Shown piece by piece: positions 47,065 through 60,554 of a DNA stretch of 64,000 bases. Both the position numbers and the translations under genes were made by a program. The notes below the pieces were generated by a model, which made no database searches, was not told the origin of the DNA, and saw only the letters and a list, made by a program, of their open reading frames with translations. The DNA is from Typhlomys cinereus (lineage: Eukaryota > Chordata > Mammalia > Rodentia > Platacanthomyidae), in the NCBI GenBank assembly GCA_023101885.1, contig JALPQD010000006.1:14307585-14371584 (forward strand), given 5' to 3'. The first letter of the stretch is position 1. Every line of letters begins with the position of its first letter.

Positions 47065-50000
47065 CAAAATCTATTTTCTCAGTGATGTTTTGGGAATTAT
47101 ATGGCAATGTATAATTTACTTTCTAAAGCCTTATTTCAAAGCCTTACCAGTGCTTCTGGAACTGTGTTGCTGGAGCCCTACAATTCCATGGAGTAACTTT
47201 TCAGAGTAGTTTGTGGAAACTGGACTGTTTGGCAAAGGCGATAAATCTGGGTCCTCACCAACCTACAATCTCCTGTGCCCTCCTCTCCCCCATTAAGCTA
47301 TTTCTGAATCTTGGTAAAACTTTGAAATTCTAAGCAGTAGTAACATTACAATGTTAAACTTAAGAGTGTTTTCAAAAGATCTTGACTTCTGGGATGATTA
47401 AATTCAAACCAAAAGAATTCAGACTCATCTTTTCCATGCTGCCATCCAGGCTGCACTTAGATTGAATTGTTTCTTTTCCAAACAGATGGTCTTCCTCGAT
47501 GCACTATAGTAATGGTTGGGACTCCAAGAATTGCTTATTCTGCAAATCATTTTAAAATGTGGTTACAACCAAGGTTACCAACCGAGGCTATGTAAAATTA
47601 CTATATTCACAGCTTTTGAGTTTTTAAGCAAAGCAAATAGACTAATGATGGAATAATATGTTTTCTATTCCAATTGCAACAACATTGTATAAACAAACAT
47701 TCTTTCAGATGACAAACTAAAATGATTCTATTTATGTCATTTTGAAATATTCTCAAAAATAAGATTTCTAGAAATTTAATACCTTGAATAGGCTTCAGAT
47801 TTAAAAAAAATCTGTCACCTTTGTTCCTACTCTTTGGTCCCAGTGTATAATAACTGTTTGCATTTCTGTCTGAAAGGATGTCTCAAAGGAAAATACTTGG
47901 GAACTTTGGCGCCAAATCCTACTTATCTCTAGGGACTGAGATCTTAAATGTCCCTTCAATGATTCTCATCACAATACGACACAACCCAGCTGGGTAGAAG
48001 GAGCAGGTTTAAGTATAGGTTTAAGGTTCTAGCTTCTTATTATTTCTAATAGACTGCTTTGAAGACCCCTCACCCAAAGTTAGAAGTCTGTGTATGTCCA
48101 TATCAACACACTGCAGAAAGCCTTCTTGTGGTTCCTTGGCAATCTGAATAAATTCTGAAATACTGCATTTGCCTATGGGCTTCCTGTGGTCTGACCTCTG
48201 CTTATTTCTCTCATATCCTCCACTCCCACCTTTTTGCCCTCTTTCCTAGTCATGTCCCCTTTCTTAATATCACTAGTGAGTTCAGCTTAATTCCATGTCC
48301 AGGTCTTTGGAGGTGCTTTCTCTCTTAGTTTGGCTGTCTCTCACTCCTTAGATCTCCCTTTGAATGCAACTTGCTCTGAGGAAACTCTCTTGACCATTTG
48401 GTTAGAACAACACCAGCCTCAAAATTTCTATCATATTCATCCAGTTTATCATGTCAGTAGCATTCTTATAACTAAATCGATGATGTTGACCTTTGGATTT
48501 ATTTATTTTCTCTATCATTAGATATTTCAGTTCTTGAAGGCAGTGACTTCACATCCTTCAGTACAATATTCAATACCAGTGTTGATAATAGAAGGCTCTC
48601 AATAGATATCCACTGATTGAGAGAAGACTAACTCATGGTGAGATTTCTCTTCCATACATAGCTTGAAAGAGAAAGGACTACTTTGTTTTTTCAAATTGGA
48701 AGGCCTTGCCCACCAAAAATATCAAGAATTTTCAGGCAGATATTCCCATCTACTGCTTAGAGTCCATCTCCCTTAAATACTATCCATTAGCAACTTCCTT
48801 TCCACAACTTACTTTTCAGTATCTCCAGGCTTCCCCAGAAAGAAACATGTGGAGTGTTGGTTAGGAAAAGGAAAGGTGTGCTTAGAGAAAAAGGAAAGCA
48901 AGAAGAAGAAAGAATGGACTAGAGAGGGAGAAAGATCCATATCTTTATCAGAATTGGGTTTTAAGGAATTTTCCATTTCTATTACTTTCTGTTTCTGCTA
49001 TTACAAATGGCAGCCTTGCAAGACTCCTTGGCAAATGATTTTTTTTTGTCTCTCAGCAGCTATAACTGGCAGATGGGATGGGGCTCCCCAAGGAGAGATG
49101 GGCCCCATCCCTACCCCACCCACAGTGCCCATGAATTTCTGAGCTCTTCAGAGTTTAGTCAGCCCCACCTCAGCCAAACCCTCTGCTTACTTCTAGGCAG
49201 GGAGAGAAAGGAAAAGGTGAGCTTCATCAACCATGAATTTAAATGTAGGCTACTTCCAGAGTCCAAGGTACATTTAAAAAATAGACTTATCCAGAATACC
49301 TCCTGGAGGGACACTTATTAGAACTGGACAATCTTAGATTTAATTTCAGCTTTATCGCTGTGGAGCTTAAATGATTTGTTCACTTTCTATTCGCTTCATC
49401 TTTAGGATGGAAAGATGAAAGCTGTCCTATTCAGTTGTTATATTTACAAAGGTACCATATCAAAAGATTGCTTGCCAAGTAAGTGCAGTCAACTCCTTTC
49501 TCCTGATAAACTGAAATAATTAATTCTCATGCTCAGATTTTTCCCTTTCCATTGGGGGGTGCTCATCTGAGTGTGTCTTCAAATTGCTAAATGCAAAAGC
49601 AAAAATTTTCATCTTTTATAGGTTAAAAAAACTGATTGAAAGAGTTTCTATCATCCAACAAGACTGAATAGTGTTTCCAAAGTGAAGTATTTAAAATGAG
49701 ACAAAGAACTCATTTTCTATAAATGAACATGTCACTGAATAGATGCTTCATCAGTAAACAAAGAATTGCTGCAACCATAGGTTTACTCAAGTTTCCTCTT
49801 GGTTATTGCACAGAAGAAAAGTCATGGGGGTCTTGTGATTGAACCTGAAGCAAAGACAAGTTCCCTAACCATGTTATCACTAGCTCAACATCAGTATCAT
49901 CATTGGAAAATGGCCTCACCCCTCACTGCTGATTCTGGTGAATATTGGCATTAAATAAATCGTGTGTAAAGTTGCTTCCAATGGCATTTTGTTGCACATA

Positions 50001-51375
50001 TACTAAGTGCCTAATGTAAAATCACTTCTTGTGTGGGTTCTTTTCAGCTGAAATTATTTAGGAAACTGTTTTCTTCCCTCTTTGGCACTAATCCTTGGAT
50101 TCTACAAAGGATATTAATGTGCAAATGTGACTCGATTTATGGGCAGCAGGAGAGACACAATGATTTTCAGTCTCTTCTGGGAATCAGAGACTATTCTATT
50201 TGGCCTACTTTGTAGTTCAGCAACATTATCAAGTCCTTACATTATCAGTAATGATTAAGCCTGGAAGTTAGCCAAGGCCACCAGGTAGTGATGTTGGGAT
50301 TAATTTAGGCTTCATGTAATTGGTCCCTCAGAAACTGCTATCTAGGGATTTGATAGCAAAGGCTGAGGAACCCTTAAGGGAAATGACTAATGTACTCTGT
50401 CTAGGTAGATACCATATAAACTATCACATCATAGATTTCAGTCTCACAGACTTACACATAAGGAAAAGTTAGCTATCACCTCAACCTGGGAATTGGAGGG
50501 TTTCAGGAGAGTCTTTCAGGAGCTGAAATTGTTTGCAATGTGTTATGTCATGTGTGAATATGGACGTCATTCTTGTATTTCATCAGATACTCAACTGGGA
50601 CCACTTCTCACAAACGTTCAGTCCAGTGTATTTGGACAAGTTCTGGGTCAGGTTGTGTGTATGCACATCATAAGAAAGCTGCTCTTGGATGCAGCTTAAC
50701 TCACCAGAGTAAGTAACTCACCAGAAGAGACAAATGAAGATGTTCAGAGATTGTACTTTCTTATTTTTCATATAATTTGCATTGATTAGTGGGTATAATT
50801 TCCACACTGCTGTAAATATTATGAAGGATGTAGATGTATAAAAGTGAGTATCCACTGCCATAAAAGTTATAATCTGATTAGAGGAAGAGTAAGGAAAGGA
50901 AAGGAAAAAAAGAAAAAGCAGCGTCAGTCAGGAACAAGGCAAAAGTGTGTGCCTACTTACGAACTACAGTCCAATGCAGAAAGAATTCAGAAACCCTGGT
51001 AGTGGGTGCCGTCTAATGGAAAGAAATAAACTTTCTTAGGAATCATTGGTGGCTACAGTAGCTTGATGTCAGTGAGAGGAAAGGGGGCGTGTCAAACTTC
51101 GAAGGATCAACGATGACTTCAAATAAAGAATGACAGAAGTTTTTGCTACATTATGCTCCAACATTGACTCTGATGTCTTTATTAACGTCTGCACAAAGAA
51201 CAATCTGCTCTTAGAATCTAATACTGTGTTTAACAATAATTTTAGTTTATCCATCCAAGTGACTTTGACAAACAGTATTTCTCTACTTAGTTTTTGATAA
51301 ATTTTCTAAAGACTGGAAACAATAAGATAATTTCAGCACAGTTAGAGAAAGTAGATGTAGTCACAGCTGGGTTAT
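47065..51375. other. Unique intron with old MIR/L2 pieces
   Basis: 48520-48625 (TTGAAGGCAGTGACTTC..CAGTGTTGATAATAGAAGGCTCTCAATAGATATCC) resembles an L2/MIR 3' end. 49325-49430 (CTTTATCGCTGTGGAGC..GATTTGTTCACTTTC..CTTCATCTTTAGGATGGAAAG) resembles the MIR core. No exon recognised. Confidence 0.45.
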
Positions 51376-51379
51376 TCCT

Positions 51380-51660
51380 GCCCCATCCATCGCTGTTATT
51401 CGGCTGCAGTGACTTTTCAGAGAGCCTTTCTCTGCAGCTCTGCAGCCCCCACGGTTGGGAACGGAATTACACTGGTGCCCTCTGCTGGGAGGAGATGGGA
51501 AATTCATCCGGAAACAAAGGTGTCCTGGGCCCTTTCAAGGCAGGAACTGCGTGGGTGATCCTGGGCCCGCAGCAGCCTCTAGGCGGGATTCATTTAGCGC
51601 GAGTGCGCGGGCCTCCCTGTGAGGTATGGCCTGGCGGTACGCCTGAATTCATTAACTAGA
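51380..51660. promoter_or_regulatory. GC-rich patch with a CTCF-type site
   Basis: A local G+C and CpG rise in AT-rich intron. Positions 51475-51488 read GTGCCCTCTGCTGG, the reverse complement of a 14-base word that fits the CTCF core consensus CCASYAGRKGGCRS at every position. A second GC cluster follows (GCGCGAGTGCGCGGGCC at about 51598). Confidence 0.5.
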
Positions 51661-51824
51661 AGGAGTAATTGCATTTTTTCTGTAAGGAGGTTGCAACTAA
51701 TTTTAAAAGTAGTCCACAAACCCCTCATCCCCTCCCTCCTTATTTAACGGTTAGAGGGCTGGTTCTTTATTGAACAACGTGACTCATCGTGGATGGGGAC
51801 TGTCCTGCCACAGAGATGGTGTGT

Positions 51825-51860
51825 GTGTGCGTGTGTGTGTGCGCGCGTGTGTATGTGCGC
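51825..51860. repeat. (TG)n/(GC)n alternating purine-pyrimidine run
   Basis: GTGTGTGTGCGTGTGTGTGTGCGCGCGTGTGT is a good Z-DNA-type sequence next to the candidate regulatory region. Confidence 0.9.
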
Positions 51861-51879
51861 AGAGGGCCTCTGAGGTCAT

Positions 51880-52560
51880 TTTTAAACTATGTTCAATTAT
51901 TTTTTTTAAACCGGAAGGAAGGCACATTGATATTCATGGCTGATTTTTCTTGGCTCAGATAATCAGAATTAATACCCTGGTGTTAAATTAGATTTAGAGT
52001 GTCTACTCTGGTGTTCCTTTAGTTCATTGCTCAGCTGATTTTTTCTGCTAGAGGTGAAAAAACATTCAGCTGTAATTAAGAAAGGGCTGGTGGGGGGAGG
52101 TGGAGCTGCGCAGAGAGCAAGCAGAAGAGAGGAGCTGTGTAATTTCTCATGTGCAAATTGGTGTCAAACGTCGAAAATAAAATGGTAAGAGCTGGATGAG
52201 GTGCGCAAGAGGGTGGAGCGGAATGGCCCTTTCTAACGCTCCACTTTCATTTTTTTAAAGGATCAATAATATGGACAGGGAGGTCGGCCTCTGGTTTCCA
52301 TAACAACCTGACTTATTGAAAGACTGCCGGCTCCACAAATCCCCAATTATCAACCTTCCAGGGCTTATTAATGGAGCCGAGGATCCCTGTGAGGCAGACA
52401 GCTCATCGTTGGCACGTGCCTGGTGGGCTGGCAGGAGGGTGGGTGCAGGCGGTCTGAAGCGGAGCTGTGGGGTAAGACAGCAGCCATTTGTCCCCTGTCA
52501 CTTCAGGGAAGTGCGGTGGCCCAGGAGGCGTGGGAGCATCATTTGAAACCCCGAGGGGCT
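51880..52560 (+). promoter_or_regulatory. Candidate intronic enhancer (repeat-free)
   Basis: No interspersed repeat over about 700 bp. It is dense in AT-core words such as TGTAATTAAG (52069-52078), TTATTAATGG and CCAATTATCAACC, with a SOX-like CATAACAACC and E-box CACGTG nearby (about 52413). This composition is typical of conserved developmental enhancers. Conservation was not tested. Confidence 0.35.
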
Positions 52561-52699
52561 GAACTGCTGTGGCAGGCAGCTCAGACATAGAGGGGGAGAT
52601 TACTTCTCCAGGCCCACCTCCAATGCTATCCGTCTGGAATAAATCCGCATGAATATAGTACATACTGCATATGCTTATTGAGCTCCTCTGATGAATCAA

Positions 52700-54255
52700 G
52701 GCTTCCTCACAGAAACAATAGTGACCCTGTATTTCTACTATTAACTCAGTCCTCAGTTAAAATGAGAAGCCAACCTAATGTGTATTTGATAGCTTTAGAT
52801 TGCTCAGTCTTTGGTCTGGTATTCATTAATACATAACATACTAATACAAAATAGTAAATGCAGTATTGATGAGAAATACAGCGGCAGTTTGTTTTAGATC
52901 TCCTGCTAAATTCTCTATGTGAAGTTTCTTGCAGTGATTAGGGCTTATGAGAAAGAGGCAGTGTGACAGGAGCAAGAGAACATAAGGACATGATCTCAGG
53001 CTTTGTGGGTCTTAATGTGTAACAAACTCTGAGAGTAACAACATATTGTTACTTTTCATTTTCCCATAATTTAACTCAAGTTAAAAATAGAAAGAACCAA
53101 CACACAGTAAATTGTTATCCAATGTGACTGAACATCTTGGATAATCTAATGTTTGATTAATAATTACCATCTATGCCATTATTGGTTTTCCAATTGGGAG
53201 AAGTTTGGGATATAATAAAATGTACAGTATTAAAAATAAAGTAATCATAGTCATAAAATGCTTCAGGACCATTATAGAAATGTCAATTTTTATTGTAATG
53301 CTAAAATGTTAGTTGATAAAGACTTCTGTTTGACAGATGCCAGATGAGCTTGCTGTTACAGCCTGAAAATATCTGTCTGAGCATTTCAAATAGTGTTTTA
53401 CAAAACCTATCACAGAAGTGCAATGTGATCAGAAAAGAAATCTTTGGGATCTCTTAGAAATAAAGGCATTTGAGGGAAAACCTTAACAAATTCATGAATA
53501 TTCAGATTCCTTTTTAAAAAACCCGAATATTATATTATGCATACCCCTTTGGGGTTACTCAGTCCTATCAGTCATAAAGTGCTAAGAGAATCAGTGTTGG
53601 CAGAATTCTCATCATGGTTGTTCAAATAACAGTAGTTATGACTTTGGACTCTAGTACTAACAGTAGAATCTGTTTTAAAGGACCTACCTTTTCAAGAATC
53701 AAGGTAGGTGACAAGAACTGTTTTAGTTAGTGTGTAGCACATGACTTAAGCATTTGTGCACATTAAGCTTAATAAAAACCCATGAAGTAATGAAATGAAT
53801 GTGTTCACATTGGTTAAGCGGTTGCAGATTCATACTTGTACAGTCTAGTTCTTGAGTTTATATTTCTAATGATAGTTGTTTGCTTTTTTGTATTGTCTTG
53901 AACCCATAACTATCACATCTATTTTCCTAGCTCCAGCTGACACAAATTCAGTCAAATTCTCTAATGATCTCCATACTCATATAATCCAACTGTCAATTCT
54001 AAGGCCTCATCTTTGTCTGACATTTGATGGTGGTCACTTCCTATACTTTTAGAGAGTTAAATTATTCCTCTTCGTGTATATTATATACCCTTCATTTTTC
54101 TATCCTGGACTACTCACTCATTTTACTTTAACTTTTTTCTTCTTCCTGATTTCTGAATGTGGATTGGACCCATAGCTCAACTCTTTGATTTTTTTTTTCT
54201 TTTCCCTCTAATTTATGCCTGTAGTGTGATCACATGCATTGACTATTCCTACACT
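52700..54255. other. Unique AT-rich intron
   Basis: 53725-53815 (TGTGTAGCACATGACTTAAGC..AAAACCCATGAAGTAATGAAATG) could be an old MIR piece. Otherwise none. Confidence 0.4.
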
Positions 54256-54261
54256 GCTGAA

Positions 54262-54780
54262 GCTGAAATACCTGGGGGAAAAATATAAAGGGAAGAAATT
54301 TTATTTTGGCTTATGAAATATAAATTTCAGTTGTCCATATTTACATGGACCATATTCAGTGGTCCATGACTTGGACAAAACCTTATGAAATGGAATCATG
54401 TGATTCAGTAACTTTATGGTGAACTGGAGGCTGAAAGTTGTGAGAGAAAGAGTCAGGACAATTATAGTCACCAAGGACATGGCCCCAGTGACATACTTCT
54501 TCCAACCAGACCTCACCTACCAAAGTTCTGTCATCTCCTGGCCTGATTTTGAATCCATTGATGGAATAAACCATCTGTGAGATCAACCGTGTCTCTATGT
54601 AAAGGAAAAGCCTTTACATAGATGTGTATCTAACAAACCTTCTAGGAATTTCAAATCCCATGAAATTATCTTTCAAAACTAACCACATCACCCCAGTTGA
54701 TGATGTTCAGCGTTGTCTGCACCTCTCCTCCAGCATCAGACAACTGCTAACACTACATCAAAACAGCTCGTACATCTGAG
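54262..54780 (-). mobile_element. ERVL-MaLR-like LTR fragment
   Basis: GAAGAAATTTTATTTTGGCTTATG, AAGGACATGGCCCCAGTGAC, CTTCTTCCAACCAGACCTCACC and TTTTGAATCCATTGATGGAATAAACC occur in the order of a reversed MaLR LTR. LTR remnant only. Confidence 0.65.
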
Positions 54781-55222
54781 AAACATGTCGACGGAAGCAT
54801 CATAAAACCAAACTTCTTCTTTTTTTCCCTGAACATATTCTTCCAGACTTCCTCAGCTCAGGCAAGAGCAAACCTGTCTTTTCATGATCTGTCAGACCAA
54901 ATTTTTTTTTTAATTTTCTTCAACAATATTAAATCTATAAGCAAACGTTTCTGTCCCCACCTCTAAAGTATTTCTAGAATCTCAGCACATCTCATTTTTT
55001 CTGGTACCTGTCTCATTTTAAGGAATGCTAAGTCCCTACTGTGATCTCAATGCTACATGATCAGCAACTTACAAGGACACCACTCAGACTGCACCTTCCT
55101 TTTACGTGTGTCTCAAGTTAATTTTAGAAATTCTAATTTCCTAGTTACTTTTTTGCCAATCGTGCATGCACATCTGGGGCATTTGTACTTACCATTCCCT
55201 CTGCTTCAGAGACTCTCTCTCC

Positions 55223-55507
55223 TGGGATGGGGAAGATGGTCAGTCAGTGAAGGGATTGCTGTGCAAGCATGGGGACCTGAATTTGGTCCCCAGAACCCAC
55301 AGAAGAAGACGGGTAGAGAAGCACATCTCTATAATTCAATGTGGGGCATCGGACACAGGCAGATGTCTAGAGCATGCTGGTCAGCCAGCTCAGCCAGATC
55401 AGTGAGTTCTAGATCAACGAGAGGCTCTATCTCTAAAGCAAGGTGGACAGCTCTTGAGGAATAATACCTGAGGTTGACCTCTGTCCTCCGTATGTACCTG
55501 CACACAC
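55223..55507 (+). mobile_element. B4-like composite SINE
   Basis: Head GGGATGGGGAAGATGGTCAG..GTGAAGGGATTGCTGTGCAAGCATGGGGACCTG, middle CTGGTCAGCCAGC, and end GAGGTTGACCTCTGTCCTCC, the RSINE/B4 order. Confidence 0.75.
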
Positions 55508-55879
55508 CCTTCATGGCAGAGAAAATATGGGAGGGAGGCTCAGTGATTGGAAGCAGGAGTGTACAGGAACTAGGGCTGTCACCTCAACAGTCATCTCCCA
55601 TGACCTACAGGTTCCGTTGCCTCTGAAAAGTAGTGCCGCCCTCTGTGTAACATTCACAGTGCAAGCCTGTGCAGACTCCCAGATTCAAAACCTCACAATT
55701 GGTTAGAGTCTAAGGATTAAGCCTCATATTTATCTATTAATTTTTATGACCCAGAAAACTCTGATAGACTCAGTGGGTCTTCTAATTGTAAATGGTAGAA
55801 CTGCTCAAATAAAGGCAGAACCCGTGAAACAAACAGTAGAATTCATCTGTGTAACTGTGAATGAACTTTGATAAGAAAA

Positions 55880-55935
55880 TGCTAGGGCCATGCAGGCGTA
55901 TGGTAGCATTCAGGAGGTAGAGGGTAGTGTCAGTG
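55880..55935 (+). mobile_element. Possible B1 fragment
   Basis: GCTAGGGCCATGCAGGCGTATGG and GCATTCAGGAGGTAGAGGG resemble a diverged B1 5' part. Confidence 0.35.
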
Positions 55936-56740
55936 ATACCTGAAAATCCCAATCCAAATGGAAAGCTTGGTCAGAAAGGACCAGGGAGGCAGCAAGCAGT
56001 TGCCAACCATTGGGATCCATACACTGAGAACTTTTCATGACTGGAGACCATATATGTATAAAAGAGCAAAACAAGGCTTAGTGATGTGGCCCTCCACTGG
56101 CAATCCATCATTTCTTTCTCAGCCCCTCATCTTTGCACCACCATTCCTCTGTGTTGGAACAACTGCCCAGCCTTTACATGGGAAAATGGGAGAGGAGAAT
56201 GAGGGAAAGAAAGGCAGAAAAACAGCTGTGATTCATCATTATGGAGTGTTTGCAAATGTGGCAGTTATTCTTAGGATTACAATTGCCTACTCTCAAGACT
56301 TGGGTGGACGATTCTCCACTGCGTCTGTTTACTGTGGAAAGCTTTGGCTTCCTGAGGAATTGCTTTGCACTGGCAGGAGGTTGATGGGAATATAATCGTT
56401 CCAGCTCAGCTATTCATCTTTGGCAACCTGTGTCTTGACACCTGCTGGATATGGCAGATTTGCACTTTGTCACGTGTAACATGCACAAGAGAAACAGTAA
56501 CAGGGTTAATGTTAGCCTTTCATAAAGAAATTTTTGCTTTTATTATCTCCCATCTTGTTCTAACCCTCTCTGTGCCATCTATCCCAACCTTTCTCCCTCT
56601 TTTCCCTTCATCTTGCTCCCACCCTTCTCTCCGGAGGGTCCTTACTTCTCAGCCCATCAGCCCAAGTTAGTGAGTTCCCATGGTAACCAGGCAGCTGGTG
56701 TCTAGACACTCTGAGAGATGCCTCGCAATTGAACTGCAAA
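55935..56740. other. Unique intron
   Basis: Two open frames (55958-56395 and 56365-56670) have no domain resemblance. No repeat family recognised. Confidence 0.4.
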
Positions 56741-56744
56741 TCTA

Positions 56745-57200
56745 GATTCTAACACGCCCCTCCTCTTGTCCCTCCTCCTCTTTCCTCCCATTTCCTTTTT
56801 TTTTTTTATTTACAGCAGGCATTAATGCCAATACTGAATGGTGTTCCCTTTTGACAGGCTATTAAAGAAAGGAAGAGGGAGAAGGCGAGAAACCCAAATT
56901 CACTGTCTTGTCATTTTTGTGTAGTAAGGAGACAACCGAGGTGACAGACTCTAATCCAGCTTGCTTTCTTCCTCACTAAGGATTTTATTTAATTAAAATA
57001 TTTTAAATTAGAAAACGGTGCCACTAGTCCCTTGGGAGTCATAAGCGTCTTTAAGAGCCAGTAAAAGCATTTTCAGGATAAGGCTTCAGCTGATGGCACT
57101 GGGTGAAGGAGAATTTTTTTTCATTGTCTCTGGGCAATCAATATAATTTCTTTTTCTATGTGGCTCAGGGGAATTGCATGGCTTCTGTCTTATAGGCAAA
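56745..57200 (+). promoter_or_regulatory. Candidate intronic enhancer 2 (repeat-free)
   Basis: A C/T-rich stretch is followed by a repeat-free block with GGCATTAATGCCAAT (short palindrome GGCATTAATGCC), TTTATTTAATTAAAATATTTTAAATTAG, CAGCTGATGGCAC and GGGCAATCAATATAATTTC. Composition resembles conserved non-coding elements. Not tested by alignment. Confidence 0.3.
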
Positions 57201-60200
57201 CACGAGAAAAGGCTATAAGTGTCACCTCGGATCTATGAAAGTCAAGTTTAATTCCTCCTCATTTCTCAGGAGGGAGAGAAAAGCACTCTTTCACAGCCAG
57301 GACCTGGCCAGGCTCCTAACACGGCCTGAAAGGTCTCCTGTGAGGTCTTATAGCAGGCTGGCGAGGCAAGAACACTGTTTGTATCCTACCTCCCAACAAA
57401 GGAAGACAGCCATGAACAGTTTAAAACTTAGTACATTCTCACTTAAAACCAAAGGCAAGTCATGTATAAAGATTCAGATTCTGTAGTTGTCAGAGAGTTA
57501 GCTGGAGGAGCAGTCATCCGTTCCGCCTTTTCCATTGCCATCTATTGGCTCTAAATGACTATTTCAGCCACCACTCTCCAGGACAGAAAAATTTTGAAGA
57601 GGGCCACCTTAAGAGCAGAAAGACATGTTAAGAAATGACTACAGTGGCTCAGACACTACTGCTTCCACCACCTCTGCGGGATGTCCTGTCACATATCATG
57701 TACACTAACTGCTGTCATGCTTTCATGCCTGACTCTGGAATGAGCAGATTTCTCATGCCCCGGCCAGGGCCGCTGAGTGTTCACTGCAGGCGTTTCAATA
57801 CTGAGTCCACTTGTGCCTCCCAATAACTGGTCTCTTATTTGGTAACAGTTCCACTAACTAGTCTTCTGTTTAGTTTGTCATTATCCTTAGATTCATTTCT
57901 CTGAGACTCAAACTTATTCTCACCCACACTTACAGAGCTAGAAGTATTGTTCTTAAATACATGATTGAGGGTTCCTATTGCTTTTTAATAGATTTTTCTA
58001 ATTTGACTAAAATCTATCTGTAATGGCCTCTTTCTGATTGCTGTATTCGACAGCTTCTATGCTTTATTTAACACCATCACCATATATGTTGGTGCCACGC
58101 TTCTCCATTCTGATTCCATGCCCAAGCAGTTGTGTGGCTGATCTCAGTTCACTTTAAATCTGGCATATTTTTGCATTGACTTAATCAATACAGTTCTTTT
58201 TCTTTTAGTGTTATGACTTCGATTAGAGAGATGTGTATGTGAGACAGAAGACTGAACAGATATAGATGCATGTGGAATAAGGGGATTTAAAACTAGATTA
58301 CAGAGAGAATATTAAGTCAGTCTGGTCCTATTCAGAGTGGCAGTAGCTAGGGGATATTCTGTGTAGATTTAAATGTAAGATAGCAACTAGCAGTGGAGTT
58401 AAGGATATGAAGAAATGTTTGGTAGTGTGTTTTGGAATTTGGTGGATATGATACAGAAAGTTTTGTGATAAAGTAATAGACATACAGGGGTGTTTAAAGA
58501 TTTAAAACATGGTAGTGATAAAATAAATCTAGTGATTCACAACTGAGGTCATTAAGAAAAATGAGATTTTGAAAGCATCCTGCAAAGATACTGTGGAATT
58601 GAATCTTGGGCTACAGTTGTGTTGTTATTGGGGAAGTTGGAGTTCCCTGTATCTAGCTTCTCATGTCAATAAAACAATTAATAAGCAGACTCAGATTGAA
58701 GATTGAAAACCATTTCATTCAAGTTGGAAAGAAAAACAGCTTACAGGAAAGTTGTAAATACAGCTGGCTGTCAGGAGAGATACAGAGAAGAGGGATAGCC
58801 TTGCTGTTTGACTTAGAAATAGAAGTTAACCAACAACTGTAGGAAGTAGGGGGTCTTCAGACAAGCAGCAGAAAAGCCCAGAGTATTAGCAAAAGCCTGT
58901 TTAGGGCTTTATAAAAGGACATAGAAGATATTCTAACTCCTGTTCTTATCATTCTCCCCTCTAAAAAAGTAACCATAAAGTCATTTGGGAGGTCAACTCA
59001 AAACTCATTTCTAGCATGAATCTAGAGATCCAATTTTAAAGCTGTTCACCAAAAAGGAAAAATATCTAGTCTGGATTTTTAGTCACACCTTTTCGTATAT
59101 GCAGCTTCCAGATTGGGGCATTCACTTCGAAGAGAGCAGTAACAGAAACCAGAGCCCCCTTTGCCATTCTGAGTTCCAAGTCAGGACAAAAATGAGGATG
59201 TTTCCAGCTTCTAGACAAGGACAAGAATGGAACTGCTGCTTTTGAGGTCCCTGTCCCCAAGTGGCCTACCCTCATTACCCCTCCCCCCACACACTTAAGA
59301 GGTAATCCTAATTACCATTAGGGAATTGGGGTGTTGGTTTGTGTAGCTTCATCAAGCTGAGTTAGGTCTCTGGTTTAGTAGTCTGGTATCTTCCAAGGGC
59401 CTCCTAAGGGACCTAGGGACCTAGAAAGTGGTTTCTCTTGTGTAACAACCAGGTGTAGTAAAGAAAGAAAGTCCTTGATTGGTGTCTAGACATAGAGAGG
59501 AGGGAGAAGGAGCAAAGGCAAGAGGACTAAGGAGACATGAAATTGGAGCAGTCATAAGTTTATAAGCATACAAACAACAAAAGAAAGAGAGAAATGAATC
59601 TCTATGTTAGAGCAATTGTGGGCCTCCCTTTAAGTCCTGTGAGATGCTATAGGGTTGAAATTGCCTGATCTTGGAAGCAGTTTCCTTATCACGAAGAAAA
59701 TCATTAGTGAGAAATATTCTTGTAATGTTCCAGATAGGCTTAAGTCTGGGATTGTAATTCCTTGGGTTGCTAAAAAATACCTAGTAAGCATTTTAGTTCC
59801 TACTGGGTGCTTAAAACCATTGGCCTTTTTTCTTTCTGACTGTCATGACCATTTGAAGAGGACTTTAGTTTCATAGGACTTGGGAGAGCTCCTGACTTCT
59901 TTGCCTTTGTTTCCTCCCAGTTGTGACATCTGTGGGAATAAGTCAGGGCTTTCTGATCCCACAGCTTCCTTTGGAAACACAGAGAATCCTCTGTGCTGAG
60001 AGAATACTGATTAGTGTCTGACCTCTGCAGTCTCCATGCCTTCAAGAGGACAGGTAACTTGCCAGACATATAGGAATCCTCTGAGTTGAGTCCTAATGTC
60101 TAATTGACCTTGAAGAGCAGGAGACAAATTATTGGCTGTCCTTTTAAGTTCCTATGTCCACATTTAATAACTCTGGTTATTAAACACCCAGAAGGTTAGT

Positions 60201-60438
60201 TATACCAGCCTTTGACTCTTTGTATAACATCGAGGTCAAGCTAAGGCAAAGCCCCAACACCTTTAAATAAATCCTGATTTTTGTAAAGACTTATTTTGTT
60301 AAAAAGTTACCTTGATTAGGCATACACTTTTTGTTCTTCAATTCAGCTCTTGTAAATGTTACCAAAGCAGCTCAATAACTGAGGAGAACTATCTTGATTT
60401 AAACAGAGACTTTATATTAATGTATTGAACTTTAATCT
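57200..60438. other. Unique intron
   Basis: No repeat family or exon recognised over about 3.2 kb. Open frames are below 90 codons. Confidence 0.4.
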
Positions 60439-60454
60439 TAGGATTTAATTTCAT

Positions 60455-60504
60455 TCTTTTTTTAAACTTCATTTATTTTGCACGTGTGTGTGCGTGCATG
60501 CACA

Positions 60505-60554
<50 letters not shown>

